Shown here: piece after piece, positions 45,787 to 53,573 of the stretch | How positions within the stretch are numbered: the first letter of the stretch is position 1 | How the letters are laid out: every line of letters starts with the position of its first letter | Origin: Pseudomonadota bacterium | GTDB taxonomy: Bacteria > Pseudomonadota > Alphaproteobacteria > Rhizobiales > Xanthobacteraceae | Direction: 5' to 3' | DNA: 64,000 nucleotides | Assembly: GCA_018971625.1 (NCBI GenBank) | Contig: JAGXAJ010000003.1 | Coordinates: 1 to 64,000 of the forward strand | Made by a program: the position numbers and the translations under genes | Notes under the pieces: generated by a model | Database searches by the model: none | What the model was told of the DNA's origin: nothing | What the model saw: only the letters and a program-made list of their open reading frames with translations

Positions 45787-46050
45787 ATGCTGATGATCAA
45801 AGAGCGAAGGCCTGCAATCCGGACGCTGCGCGGCTGGGCGATCAGCGTGCTACAGGAAGTGGGCGCCATCCGCGAATGCGAGGAGCACGGCTGGATGCAG
45901 GATTGTGGCGACCCGCACGCCCGCGAGCGGGCCTTCGACATCGTCCGTCAGGATCCGCCGCCCGGCGTATCTTCGGAGGAAGCGACTGCGGAGATCGGCG
46001 ATGTGCTGGACTCGATCGGCGATACCTGTCCGGAGTGCCTGCCCGATTGA
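45787..46050 (+). CDS. Small hypothetical acidic protein
   Basis: An 87-residue protein: IRTLRGWAISVLQEVGAIREC, HGWMQDCGDPHARERAFDIVRQDPPPG, then GDVLDSIGDTCPECLPD. It has four cysteines, two of them in a terminal CPEC. It looks like a conserved small protein of this bacterial group. Function unknown. It converges on the DUF2905 gene across nine bases. Confidence 0.65.
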   Translation: MLMIKERRPAIRTLRGWAISVLQEVGAIRECEEHGWMQDCGDPHARERAFDIVRQDPPPGVSSEEATAEIGDVLDSIGDTCPECLPD

Positions 46051-46059
46051 GGACGCGCC

Positions 46060-46260
46060 CTATCGGTTCGCCAGCCACAGGATCACGCTTAGCACCACGG
46101 AGATGATGAGCGAGGTCGTCAGCGGAAGGTAGAAGGCAAAATTCGGCCGCTCGACGTAAATATCGCCGGGTAACCGGCCAAGCCCGAACTTGCCAAGGAC
46201 AGGCCAAAGCAGCCCGGTGGCGACCAGCACAAGTCCGAAGATGATGAGCGTGCGCGACAT
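46060..46260 (-). CDS. DUF2905 small membrane protein
   Basis: A 66-residue protein with two membrane helices (LIIFGLVLVATGLLWPVLGKFGLGRLPGDI and LTTSLIISVVLSVILWLANR). GRLPGDIYVERPNFAFYLPL between them is the DUF2905 signature. It is an inner-membrane protein of unknown function. Confidence 0.9.
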   Translation of the reverse strand: MSRTLIIFGLVLVATGLLWPVLGKFGLGRLPGDIYVERPNFAFYLPLTTSLIISVVLSVILWLANR

Positions 46261-46553
46261 CTCGCACCTCCATCGGCCCTGCGGCCCTTATAGTGACATC
46301 GCGAGACTTCGCTGCGTCAGCACTGCGATTTTAGTCGCTTAACCACAAACAGGAGCTGCTTACCTGAAGAACATCCCGGCACCTGCGGCGACGCAAGAAA
46401 CGCCGGCGGCACGCGCGATTCACCGTCCGAAAAGGGCCAGCTTTTCCAGAAGAACAAGCAGCGCCAGCAAAGCGATCCAAAAGTACGTTCATAACCCGCC
46501 AAAAAACAATAGGCGCCATCATCACGTCATCGGTGCAGCGGACGGATTGCAGC
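46261..46553. other. Stretch without a supported gene
   Basis: Overlapping minus-strand ORFs here lack ribosome sites and recognisable sequence. Nothing else was seen. Confidence 0.4.
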
Positions 46554-46923
46554 TCACTGAGGTACGGTCATGAGTTCGAGCACATGGCCATCAGGGTCGC
46601 GAAAATAGACGCCGCGGCCACCGTTCCAGTCATTGAGCTTGCCGTCCTCGAGGCTCCACGGTGCGCTGCCTTATGCGAGCTTCGCCTCGCGAATGCGGCC
46701 GAAGATGGCATCGAACTCGGCGTCACTGACGTGGAAGGCGTAGTGGTGGCTCTCGAACTCGTCCTCGTCGTCGAAAAGGAGCGTGAGCGTGTCGTTGATG
46801 CGTACCGCGGCGCGAAATGGCCGTCTTCGGATCGGGATGGACGCCAAAAATGCGCGCAAAAAATTGCGCCGCTGCCTTCTTGTCGCGGGCAGGGACGATG
46901 GTTTGGTTGAGGGTGATGGTCAT
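46554..46923 (-). pseudogene. VOC (glyoxalase-fold) family protein, broken
   Basis: Three pieces in order make one VOC protein: MTITLNQTIVPARDKKAAAQF, then AAVRINDTLTLLFDDEDEFES with FHVSDAEFDAIFGRIREAKLA, and last GGRGVYFRDPDGHVLELMT. The first and second lie in different frames. Between the second and third there is an in-frame TAA where tyrosine would be usual. The intact family member would be a metal-binding dioxygenase or glyoxalase-like enzyme of about 120 aa. Confidence 0.85.
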
Positions 46924-47052
46924 CGGAAGACCTCTCGCTAACGACTGCCGCAGACTTATCGGCATGCTTGAGACCAAAACCAGCAATGCTCCGATCAAGC
47001 GCAGATTTCTGCCTAACCTCAGGAGGTCAGCATCCTGCGCCTTCAACACGCC

Positions 47053-47195
47053 CTAAGCCGACTTCCGCTGCGACCTGGCCGCCGGCTTTTTTCGCCGCGG
47101 CCTCCTTGGGTTTCTTGCCCTCGATCGGCATCAGCATCTCCTTCTGACCGGCCGCCGCTTTGCGCGGCTTCTTGGCCGGCTTCTTCGGAGACCAT
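47053..47195 (-). pseudogene. Ku protein C-terminal remnant
   Basis: The frame PKKPAKKPRKAAAGQKEMLMP, then EGKKPKEAAAKK, with a one-base shift into KKPAARSQRKSA and a stop, resembles the Lys/Ala-rich C-terminus of rhizobial Ku proteins of the two-component end-joining system. The globular Ku core is gone. The match rests on the QKEMLxPI motif and tail composition. Confidence 0.5.
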
Positions 47196-47281
47196 CCGGC
47201 AACGAAAACTGCGCGACTTCCAGCCCAATCTTGCCGAGCGCGTCGAACTCAACGAAGCCAAGTTGGATGAGGCTGAGGAGC

Positions 47282-47458
47282 CTAAGTTAGTTGCCGGGCA
47301 TGAACCAAGCTGGCGGAAGGTTTTCCCGAATGGTCGTTGCTGCCAACGAACCGAGAATACGCGAACAAAGCAGCAAAGATAAGTATCAGTATGACGCCCA
47401 CGACGACAGCGCCGCGGATGAGGTCGCGGGTACCTGCAGGCACGGAGTCTTCTGTCAT
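47282..47458 (-). CDS. Very small single-pass membrane protein (58 aa), absent from the ORF track
   Basis: ATG at 47458 with AGGA eight bases upstream opens MTEDSVPAGTRDLIRGAVVVG, a strong membrane helix (VILILIFAALFAYSRFVG) and a polar tail. Codon choice is consistent with coding. Function unknown. Confidence 0.55.
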   Translation of the reverse strand: MTEDSVPAGTRDLIRGAVVVGVILILIFAALFAYSRFVGSNDHSGKPSASLVHARQLT

Positions 47459-47802
47459 TATGCAATCCTTTCAGCGGTTTGTTGACCAATACCGGACGAT
47501 ACAATTCGGAAAGATCGGCCTGGTTCCGCAGACTAGCCCAGCTGCCCCATACGTCATCGCGTGGAGAGAACCTTTCGCGCGGAGCCGGCAAGCCAAAACA
47601 ACGCACAGGCACGGTTACGTCGCGGCGGCAGGCCTTCCTTGCGGAGGCGTCGGGACCCAACCAACCGCGTCAAGAAAACATGACACCGTCTCCGAACGGC
47701 GGCGGCCACTCTGCTCGGCGGGAAGCTGCTCGTTTCACTGCCGTGAATGAGATATTCGAACGCGTGGTATCGCTTCGATGCGGTTTGTCACATCGAAAGT
47801 CG

Positions 47803-48140
47803 TTAGGTATTTTCCGATTCCTCCCAGGCTCGTCGTAGATCGGCGACCGCTTGACGCCAGGCATCGCCGTCTCGTCCGCCGAAGCGGCGGGCGTAGGCCG
47901 GATGAAAAGTGACGCGTAACGGGTAGCCCTCAAATTCGAGCTTGGCTTGGCGTGCCGCCTGAATCGACCGCTGCTCGCCGAGCAGACGAGCCGCTGTGCT
48001 ACCGATGCGCCACGATCACGCCTGGCTTGGCGCGCCGGATGTCGGCTAGCACTGCTGCACCATAGCAGCCGACTTCTTCGATCGTCGGGCTACGATTGCG
48101 TGGCTTTCGGTCGCTGGAACGTGCAGTGGGTTGAGCCACT
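47803..48140 (-). pseudogene. Uracil-DNA glycosylase family protein, broken
   Basis: Pieces in two frames: SPTIEEVGCYGAAVLADIRR followed by AKPGVIVAH, then ARLLGEQRSIQAARQAKLEFEG with the motif LRVTFHPAYARRFGG and a normal stop. TFHPAY matches the conserved histidine region of family 4/5/UdgX-like glycosylases. At least one frameshift and stops separate the halves, and the N-terminal iron-sulfur region is absent. Confidence 0.7.
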
Positions 48141-48168
48141 TTAATCGAGCCGCTCGAACCTGCCGCCA

Positions 48169-48453
48169 TCAGGATTGCGAGAGATAGCGCGGCAACTCTC
48201 GCTCGAACTCAGGGAAGTAACGCGAGATCACCGCGATATCGAAATGCCGCAGGATCGATTCCTTGGGCTCGCGATCGAGCAGGAATCGGAACGCAGCCTC
48301 GATGCAATGCTCCGGCGTATGCGCGCCCATTGTCAGGCGTTGGCAAGCATCTCTTGCCAAAGTGACGTGATGGCGGGTTTCACCTTTTCCCGCACTGACG
48401 ATGACCTCGAATTCGAGTGGATCGCGTTCGCTCCTTCGCTCGACCTTGATCAC
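48169..48453 (-). CDS. Small conserved hypothetical protein
   Basis: A 94-residue protein starting at GTG ([20 protein letters not shown]), with [34 protein letters not shown] and a C-terminal [20 protein letters not shown] lies 8 nt before the GTG, which marks the start. It appears intact and reads as a conserved protein of unknown function. It directly follows the broken slipin gene. Confidence 0.7.
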   Translation of the reverse strand: MIKVERRSERDPLEFEVIVSAGKGETRHHVTLARDACQRLTMGAHTPEHCIEAAFRFLLDREPKESILRHFDIAVISRYFPEFERELPRYLSQS

Positions 48454-48770
48454 GACGCGCTCCGAGGGCCAAGGTGGTCGAGTAGATTCACCGGGAGGGG
48501 AAAGACCACGGTCGAAGACTGATCGCCAGCGATGTCGTGCAACGCCGCGAAATAGCGCAACTGCATCGCCTGCGGCTCTTCGACCTTCACCATCTGCTGC
48601 ACGATCGGAATAAGGATGATGAGACCTGGACCTTTCGCGCCCGTGAAACGGCCGAGCATGAAGACGACGCCGCGCTCGTATTCCCGCAGGATACGAATGG
48701 CCGAGGCCAGAAATATAAATATGATGACGATGACCGCAATTGCCACGTAGGTTAGATAATCGAGAATCAT
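48450..48770 (-). pseudogene. Slipin (SPFH/band 7) gene with internal deletion
   Basis: The frame starts [20 protein letters not shown] with the slipin membrane anchor and [15 protein letters not shown], the start of the band-7 domain. It then jumps after QQMVKV directly to [18 protein letters not shown], which belongs near the C-terminus. About 140 residues of the SPFH domain are missing although the frame stays open to a stop. Confidence 0.8.
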
Positions 48771-48885
48771 GACACATCTCCCTTGCTGGTTAGCACTGGC
48801 CGGCGCCGTAACACCAGCGTCAGATCTACGATGTTGGCCACCTCGACCACATCGCCCGGCGTGAAGATGTCAACGCCACGCGCCT
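48767..48885 (-). pseudogene. C-terminal remnant of a protein coupled to slipin, perhaps NfeD
   Basis: [23 protein letters not shown] with a stop overlapping the slipin ATG. NfeD genes usually precede slipin, and the segment resembles the end of an NfeD OB-fold. Only 35-40 residues remain, so the assignment is weak. Confidence 0.35.
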
Positions 48886-48886
48886 G

Positions 48887-49131
48887 TTAACGTTCGCCGT
48901 GCGTGAAGACGTACCCTTGGTTTTCGGACCAGTCGAGGACTTCGTCGAACGTCCAGAGGCTAAGATTGGAGCAACGGAGGGGCTCGGCGATCGTGTAGAT
49001 CCGGCGGCGGCGGAATGCCGGCGGCTTTGCTGGAAGAGTTCGCTCTTCGGAACACCCACGGGCGTGAAGTACGGCCGGTCCAGATAGCGCTCGGGCCGAG
49101 CGGTCCATGCCGGAGCTTCGCCGAGCCCCAT
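48887..49131 (-). pseudogene. Frameshifted hypothetical gene
   Basis: The first frame gives MGLGEAPAWTARPERYLDRP, then YFTPVGVPKSELFQQ. The second gives RRRRIYTIAEPLR and WTFDEVLDWSENQGYVFTHGER with a stop. Both pieces look protein-like and join across a one-base shift near 49015-49030. The family is not recognised. Confidence 0.5.
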
Positions 49132-49199
49132 CGCTGTGAGAGGTGTTCTCCCGCAGCTCCCAGGAGGGGCGTTCAGTATCGGATTGGGCCCCAGATCTG

Positions 49200-50048
49200 G
49201 CTCGTCCTCGATCCAGACTCTTGATGTGTTCTCGGGTCGGAAAAACCCCGCGGTGCAATTGAGCGACACCGACGAAAAGGAGCTGTACACCCGTCTGGCC
49301 GCGGCGACGACGACGCACAATCGACCTTCTGGAGCTGCCGGCGGACTCGGCTATCGCGGATTCCTGATATCGTCACATGATCCATCGTTGACCGCGGCGG
49401 GCAGCTGCGTGTTCATGAGGGCATCGTGGATCGCGGGATCAATCTCCCCAATGTCATCGATAGCACCGAAATCGAGCGGTTCTTGCTCAGCAAGATCCAG
49501 CCTCAGCTTGCTCAAGACGTGCATGACCATGTGCGCGATAGTCTGAGCAAGGTCGAACCGTTCGCGGCGGCCGCGGTACCGGCGCCTTGCCCGACGTGCC
49601 ACGCGGCCGATGCGCCTGTCTACAATCCATCCATGTGGAACAATCCGACCGTGCAGCCCCACAACAATTGCTACAACTACGCAAACGATCACATCACCAA
49701 TACATTCGCGCAGCCAGGGAGAGCGCACGGCCACCAAACGTCGGTCATGGATTGCGCGCATGTAAAGCCGGCTGCGGTTGCAGACGGCCTGCGGGCGGTG
49801 CCAAACTTCACGGGAACGTTAGGCGCCGGGGCCGGATGGTACTTGCACTTGTGATCTGGCCTGGCACTGGACTACCATTGGTATAGACAGGACAAGAATG
49901 GTTGCTGGTCACACAAGCCAGGTCAAACGGCAGCCAGAAACGTGGACAATGCTGCCACACGATCTCGGACCCGCGCGCCTGCAATCGCGGTCCTTATACT
50001 GTGTTTTGCAACTACATGGTCACAAAACGCGGTCTGTCGATCGCCTGA
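49200..50048 (+). pseudogene. 'DVFSGR.NP' family protein with Cys-rich NCYNYA domain, frameshifted
   Basis: Four pieces reconstruct one protein. (1) LDVFSGRKNPAVQLSDTDEKE and GGLGYRGFLI; (2) GGQLRVHEGIVDRGINLPN with IEIERFLL-type sequence, then CPTCHAADAPVYNPSMWNN and NNCYNYANDHITNTFAQPGRA; (3) DYHWYRQDKNGCWSHKPGQT; (4) ISDPRACNRGPYTVFCNYMV and a stop. Pieces sit in alternating frames, so at least three indels occurred. Piece 1 matches the intact paralogue downstream. The Cys/His pattern (NNCYNYA, then YHWYR and WSHKPG) suggests a papain-like or metal-binding domain; that is a guess. Confidence 0.65.
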
Positions 50049-50106
50049 GGTCGGCAAGGAGCCTTACGGGGTCTTGTCGATTGCAGAGGCTGACGCAGCG
50101 CGGCGG

Positions 50107-50454
50107 ATGGGCTCGACCATGACCCCGGTTCTCAAGATCGAAGTTGACGTGTTCTCCGGACGACCTAACCCGGTACTGGAGCTGGGTGGCGGCGAAGCTC
50201 GGCACCTTCAACATCTGCTTGAGCAAAAGCGCCAGCCTCTGAACGACTTTGAAGCAGCCGATCAGCTTGGATTCAGAGGGTTCATCATTAGGCTGGAAGG
50301 CACTGGTCGCGAAGCTTACCGGGTGAATGGTGCGATCGTGCAGATCGATGGCAAAGCGTTCCTCGACCCGAATAGCGATACTCAGAACTTCATCCTTTCG
50401 ATACTTCCAAAGGATACTAGAGCAATGCTGGTTCCTCTCCTGAATATTCACTGA
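50107..50454 (+). CDS. 'DVFSGRPNP' family protein, short paralogue
   Basis: A 115-residue protein: LKIEVDVFSGRPNPVLELGGG near the N-terminus, DQLGFRGFIIRLEGTG in the middle and NFILSILPKDTRAML at the end. It aligns with the first half of the broken gene just upstream (DVFSGR.NP and LG[FY]RGF[IL]I). No signal peptide or membrane helix. The track ORF runs further upstream over the paralogue's remains; M50107 or M50119 are the likely starts. I recall similar short proteins of unknown function but no described role. Confidence 0.65.
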   Translation: MGSTMTPVLKIEVDVFSGRPNPVLELGGGEARHLQHLLEQKRQPLNDFEAADQLGFRGFIIRLEGTGREAYRVNGAIVQIDGKAFLDPNSDTQNFILSILPKDTRAMLVPLLNIH

Positions 50455-50893
50455 GTCTTCGGCTATTCGGATTATCGTGTTGATCGAGGGACCAACTGAC
50501 GTGTTTTCCGAACCGATGTGCCTGGGCCGCCCGGTCCCGACGGGCCGGGCCAGGAGCCCGGGTCGCCAGCGCTGGCCGAGCCTCTGCACCGCAATGCCAT
50601 TGGAATGGCCTCCGGGATCCGGACGCAGGTCCGCGTGCCGGGCGGTATGTCATCGACGACGCTGCCGCCGAGCCGGCGCACCTTGAGAAGGCCGGTGATG
50701 GCTCTCTGCCTTGCTTCGAAGTCTCTCATCTGACGACCTGCGATCGTAGGGTATATCTGATCAACAGTTTGAATCGCCATCGTGCAAGAAGCCAGAAGCA
50801 CCCAATTGTGCAACGAGCCATTGCACAATTGGGCCATGGGGATCTCGCGAGCCGCGCTGACGGCGGTGTGATGGGCGCGGCCGCTCCGGACGA
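50455..50893. other. Stretch without a supported gene
   Basis: Long minus-strand ORFs here are unconvincing; a segment near 50650-50760 (IAGRQMRDFEARQRAITGLL) is somewhat protein-like. It contains the perfect inverted repeat listed separately. Confidence 0.4.
50801..50833. repeat. Perfect 13-bp inverted repeat
   Basis: CCCAATTGTGCAA, a 7-base loop CGAGCCA, and TTGCACAATTGGG. There is no U-tract on either side, so a factor-independent terminator is unlikely. Confidence 0.85.
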
Positions 50894-51822
50894 TCAGCCG
50901 CGTTTCTTCGGCTCCAGCGCGGCTTGACCGAAGGTTGCTCTCAGGGAGGCCGGAGAGATCTCGAAACGACGCTCGATCCAGTGCGCGAAATCCGCGGGAT
51001 GGACGACCATCAGTGTTTGCCCGTCGCGCCGGGTGTGGATCTGGCAGGATAGCTGGCGCTGCGTTCCATCCGACCTCCTCACGACCGACGTTGCAAGAGT
51101 TTCGCAATCCGCAGCGGCGAAGTCGGACAGATTGTCCGTGATCAGCACGTCGGCGCGCGCCGCGAAAGCTGTCGCGAGCATCCCGCCGTCCTCGGTATCG
51201 AGAAGGGACGGGTCGGGAGTCCCTTCGAACACAATGTACGGATCGAGCCGGCGCGGGCCGTACTCATCATCGCGACGAGCGCCTGGGCGGCCGCATCCAC
51301 TGCCACCGGGTCATAGCCCTTGCGCTGGAGCACGCCACGGAACGTATCGATCTTGAAGGATACGGCTAATTGCACGGGAACGCCGTTCACGTGTCCTGTC
51401 GTGAGGTAACCGAGAATTCTTTGGCTGATCGTCGCCGTCCGTCCAGCGCGGTTCGCGTTATGAGCCGACATCAGGACGTTTACGTCGGCGACGACGGTGA
51501 GCACTTTGGCCTCTGGCGGGGCCTTGTCGGCAGACACCAGACCACCGGCGAGGAGACAATAACCATCTCGTCGCATCTGCTGATCGATTTCGCCGGAAGT
51601 CGTCATTGCAGATGAAGCCTGCTCGTACTGCAGGCGTGCCAGCTCGAACAAGATGCGCCGGGACAGTTCCTCGAAACGTGCGCCGGCCGTTTTGTCCTCC
51701 GACGCGATTTCGACAAGCCGATCCTGGAGGTCCTTCGGCATCAGCGTGAACACTCGGACGGCGTTCTCCATGACGTTGGCCACGGTCCTGTTTTCACGCG
51801 CCGAAATGATACGCAACCGCAT
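50894..51822 (-). pseudogene. PIN-domain nuclease with antitoxin-like N-terminus, frameshifted
   Basis: Frame 1 begins MRLRIISARENRTVANVMEN, a helical stretch (PKDLQDRLVEIASEDKTAG), then KVLTVVADVNVLMSAHNAN, the first PIN strand with its aspartate. The shifted frame continues with PDPSLLDTEDGGMLATAFA, DVLITDNLSDF (the later acidic residues) and a C-terminal VHPADFAHWIERRF. Both halves are needed for a complete PIN RNase fold of the VapC type. The shift lies near 51255-51300. If functional it would be a fused regulator-toxin polypeptide; more likely it is broken. Confidence 0.7.
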
Positions 51823-51946
51823 CTCGGATGCGGGCGAAAGCGACGTCGACCTCGATTTGGACCTGCTGCTTCCATATTGCTTCCGCAAAAAAATCGCGTG
51901 GAAGCAGTCGCCGCCGGCAAATACAAAAAGCATACAGATTGTTGAA

Positions 51947-51996
51947 TGGCGCGCCCGAAGAGATTCGAACTCCTGACCCCCAGATTCGTAGTCTGG
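51947..51996 (-). other. tRNA-Arg-like 3' fragment
   Basis: The minus strand reads CCAGACTACGAATCTGG (anticodon stem-loop, ACG) then GTTCGAATC in the T arm and GGGCGCGCCA at the 3' end. This is a clean 50-nt 3' part of a tRNA with no 5' half, as expected for an integration site. Confidence 0.7.
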
Positions 51997-52102
51997 GCGA
52001 GATCGTTGAAATTATTGACGTCCGTTACCGTAAGGAGGATGGCAACCCGCAAATGAGCAAAACCTTGAGGCACACCGTACCTTGGCGGTTACCGGAAGCA
52101 CA

Positions 52103-52178
52103 CGGTGCACCGATCTTAGTAGACCGCTCTCCCTTCACACGGGAGAGGTCCAAGGTTCGATCCCTTGTGCGCCTACCA
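52103..52178 (+). tRNA. tRNA-Val(CAC)-like sequence, D arm degenerate
   Basis: A 76-nt stretch. The anticodon arm CTCCC-TTCACAC-GGGAG (anticodon CAC), T arm CAAGG-TTCGATC-CCTTG and the acceptor 3' strand with ACCA are canonical. The 5' acceptor strand CGGTGCA pairs with TGCGCCT except for the first pair, with one wobble. The D arm lacks the conserved GG and pairs poorly. It may be a decayed tRNA, a 3' att fragment with a chance 5' side, or a mobile-element tRNA. Confidence 0.45.
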
Positions 52179-52394
52179 GAAATACAATAAAATCAATTAC
52201 TTATTTGACTATCTCCCGTCGACTGTACCCCCCGGAAATCTCAGGGTACAGCCCGGGGCACAGACGCCCGCTGATGCTAATTTGATCGCCCGCTGTCTGC
52301 TGTCGAGCCGCGCGAAAGAATGCCACCAGTGCAGTCGCTATTGAGTTTCGCGCCTTTTGTTGGAATAGGATTGCAACTCGCGGAGACAACCCCA

Positions 52395-52586
52395 ATGGTA
52401 GACATTCAAGAGATGCGTGCTACCGCCGCAAAGCTTAAAGGATGGGCTCGACAGATCAGGCATGATGCCAGCATCACAAACTATCCGACCGCTCCGGAGG
52501 ACGCTGGCCTTCTGGATCAGGCGGCCGATCAATTGGAAAAATCCGCCGCCGAAATCGACCGCCTTCGAGAGCTGATCTCGGGATGA
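52395..52586 (+). CDS. Small helical hypothetical protein
   Basis: A 63-residue protein (MVDIQEMRATAAKLKGWARQ, DQAADQLEKSAAEIDRLREL), helical and likely coiled coil. GGAGAC precedes the ATG, which decides against the longer track ORF. A further frame at 52583..52768 begins with an ATGA overlap; it is basic and unconvincing. Confidence 0.55.
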   Translation: MVDIQEMRATAAKLKGWARQIRHDASITNYPTAPEDAGLLDQAADQLEKSAAEIDRLRELISG

Positions 52587-53254
52587 CGGCGGCGCGCCCC
52601 CGGCGGGAACGGCAGCTCACCTTGCGTTTATCGATGTGGCCCAGCCGACGAACCACGCCAACCGTCCGGATCGATATCGGCGGTGACATGGGCGACAAGC
52701 GCGGCGCGGATGTGCGGCCTGACTTCAACTGGAATAAGCAGCCGGTCGAGATATTAAGCTATCGCTGACCGTTGCAGACGGCTGCGAGGGAACAATGTTG
52801 ATTACACCTGACGCCCAATGGGCGGGACCGTTTCCCTAGCCCGCATCCCGGCGCCCAATGTCCGGCGCTCTGAAATGTTACCCTGACCATTCCCGGCCCG
52901 CCATTCGGCGAGGCCAAGACGATCACCACTGCCAAGTCACACACTTTGATGCTTGGGCAAGCAACGCCAGGCGAGCAGTGTTGTTGGCAGATCAAGGAAG
53001 ATCTTCCGTGCACTCTTCCAGCATCCGCCTCTGGTTCCAGTATCGCCGCCCGCGCAATCCGCCGCTCCGAACAATTTTGCGCTTGCCCCCCGGAGAACGC
53101 GGCAATCTCATAATTTATTGAAGGCAGTGCTGATTTCCCACTTTCGAAAATTTGCAGTGCGCGTGTGCCATGCGCAGCAGCACTATGGGGGAGTGACGGC
53201 TGAAAGCGCTCACGCTCTTGTCTTTGCAACGGTGACTTAGTCGCTTCGGCACAT
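52587..53254. other. Stretch without a firmly supported gene
   Basis: Contains the doubtful 61-aa frame at 52583..52768. The minus-strand ORF 52759..53355 shows no family. The DNA has little codon structure. Confidence 0.4.
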
Positions 53255-53268
53255 TTGATACAGATCAA
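53255..53268 (+). promoter_or_regulatory. FNR/FixK-type dyad
   Basis: TTGATACAGATCAA is a perfect match to the TTGAT-N4-ATCAA dyad recognised by CRP/FNR-family oxygen regulators, in rhizobia FixK. Its centre is about 88 bp before the next ATG, leaving room for activation from the usual -41.5 position. Confidence 0.65.
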
Positions 53269-53348
53269 GGCTGAAGCTGAATTGTGGAAGTGGATTATTG
53301 AAGCTGCCGGTCCATTTGAACCGGTCGGCCATTTCGGGAGGATAGACA

Positions 53349-53570
53349 ATGGCAATCCAAATCGTAATGGACCACACTGGTGACAGTCGCCATCCTTTTA
53401 ACCCAAACGATTCGCAAGCGCGGGAAAAGGCGGAAAAGCGATTTCAGGAGCTAACGGGCAGTGGCTTTACCGCTGCCGTTCGCACGGCTTCGGGTGAAGT
53501 TTCGCAAGTTCGGTCATTCGATCCAACGGCTGAAGAAACTCTATTTTTCCCTCGCCTCGTTGGCGGTTGA
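53349..53570 (+). CDS. Small hypothetical protein
   Basis: A 73-residue protein: MAIQIVMDHTGDSRHPFNPN, KAEKRFQELTGSGFTAAVRT, SFDPTAEETLFFPRLVGG. A strong GGGAGGA lies upstream of the ATG. It reads as a conserved small protein, perhaps a partner of the next gene three bases downstream. A FixK-type dyad precedes it, so oxygen-limited expression is likely. Function unknown. Confidence 0.75.
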   Translation: MAIQIVMDHTGDSRHPFNPNDSQAREKAEKRFQELTGSGFTAAVRTASGEVSQVRSFDPTAEETLFFPRLVGG

Positions 53571-53573
53571 GGT

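Noticed and set aside
50500-50530. Third copy of the DVFSGR motif (TDVFSEP)
   Set aside because: Only four residues match and no downstream LGxRGF follows.
50801-50833. Factor-independent terminator
   Set aside because: The stem is perfect but AT-rich and lacks a following T run on either strand.
52759-53355. 198-aa minus-strand ORF
   Set aside because: No motif, and the plus-strand dyad and ribosome site of the next gene run through it.
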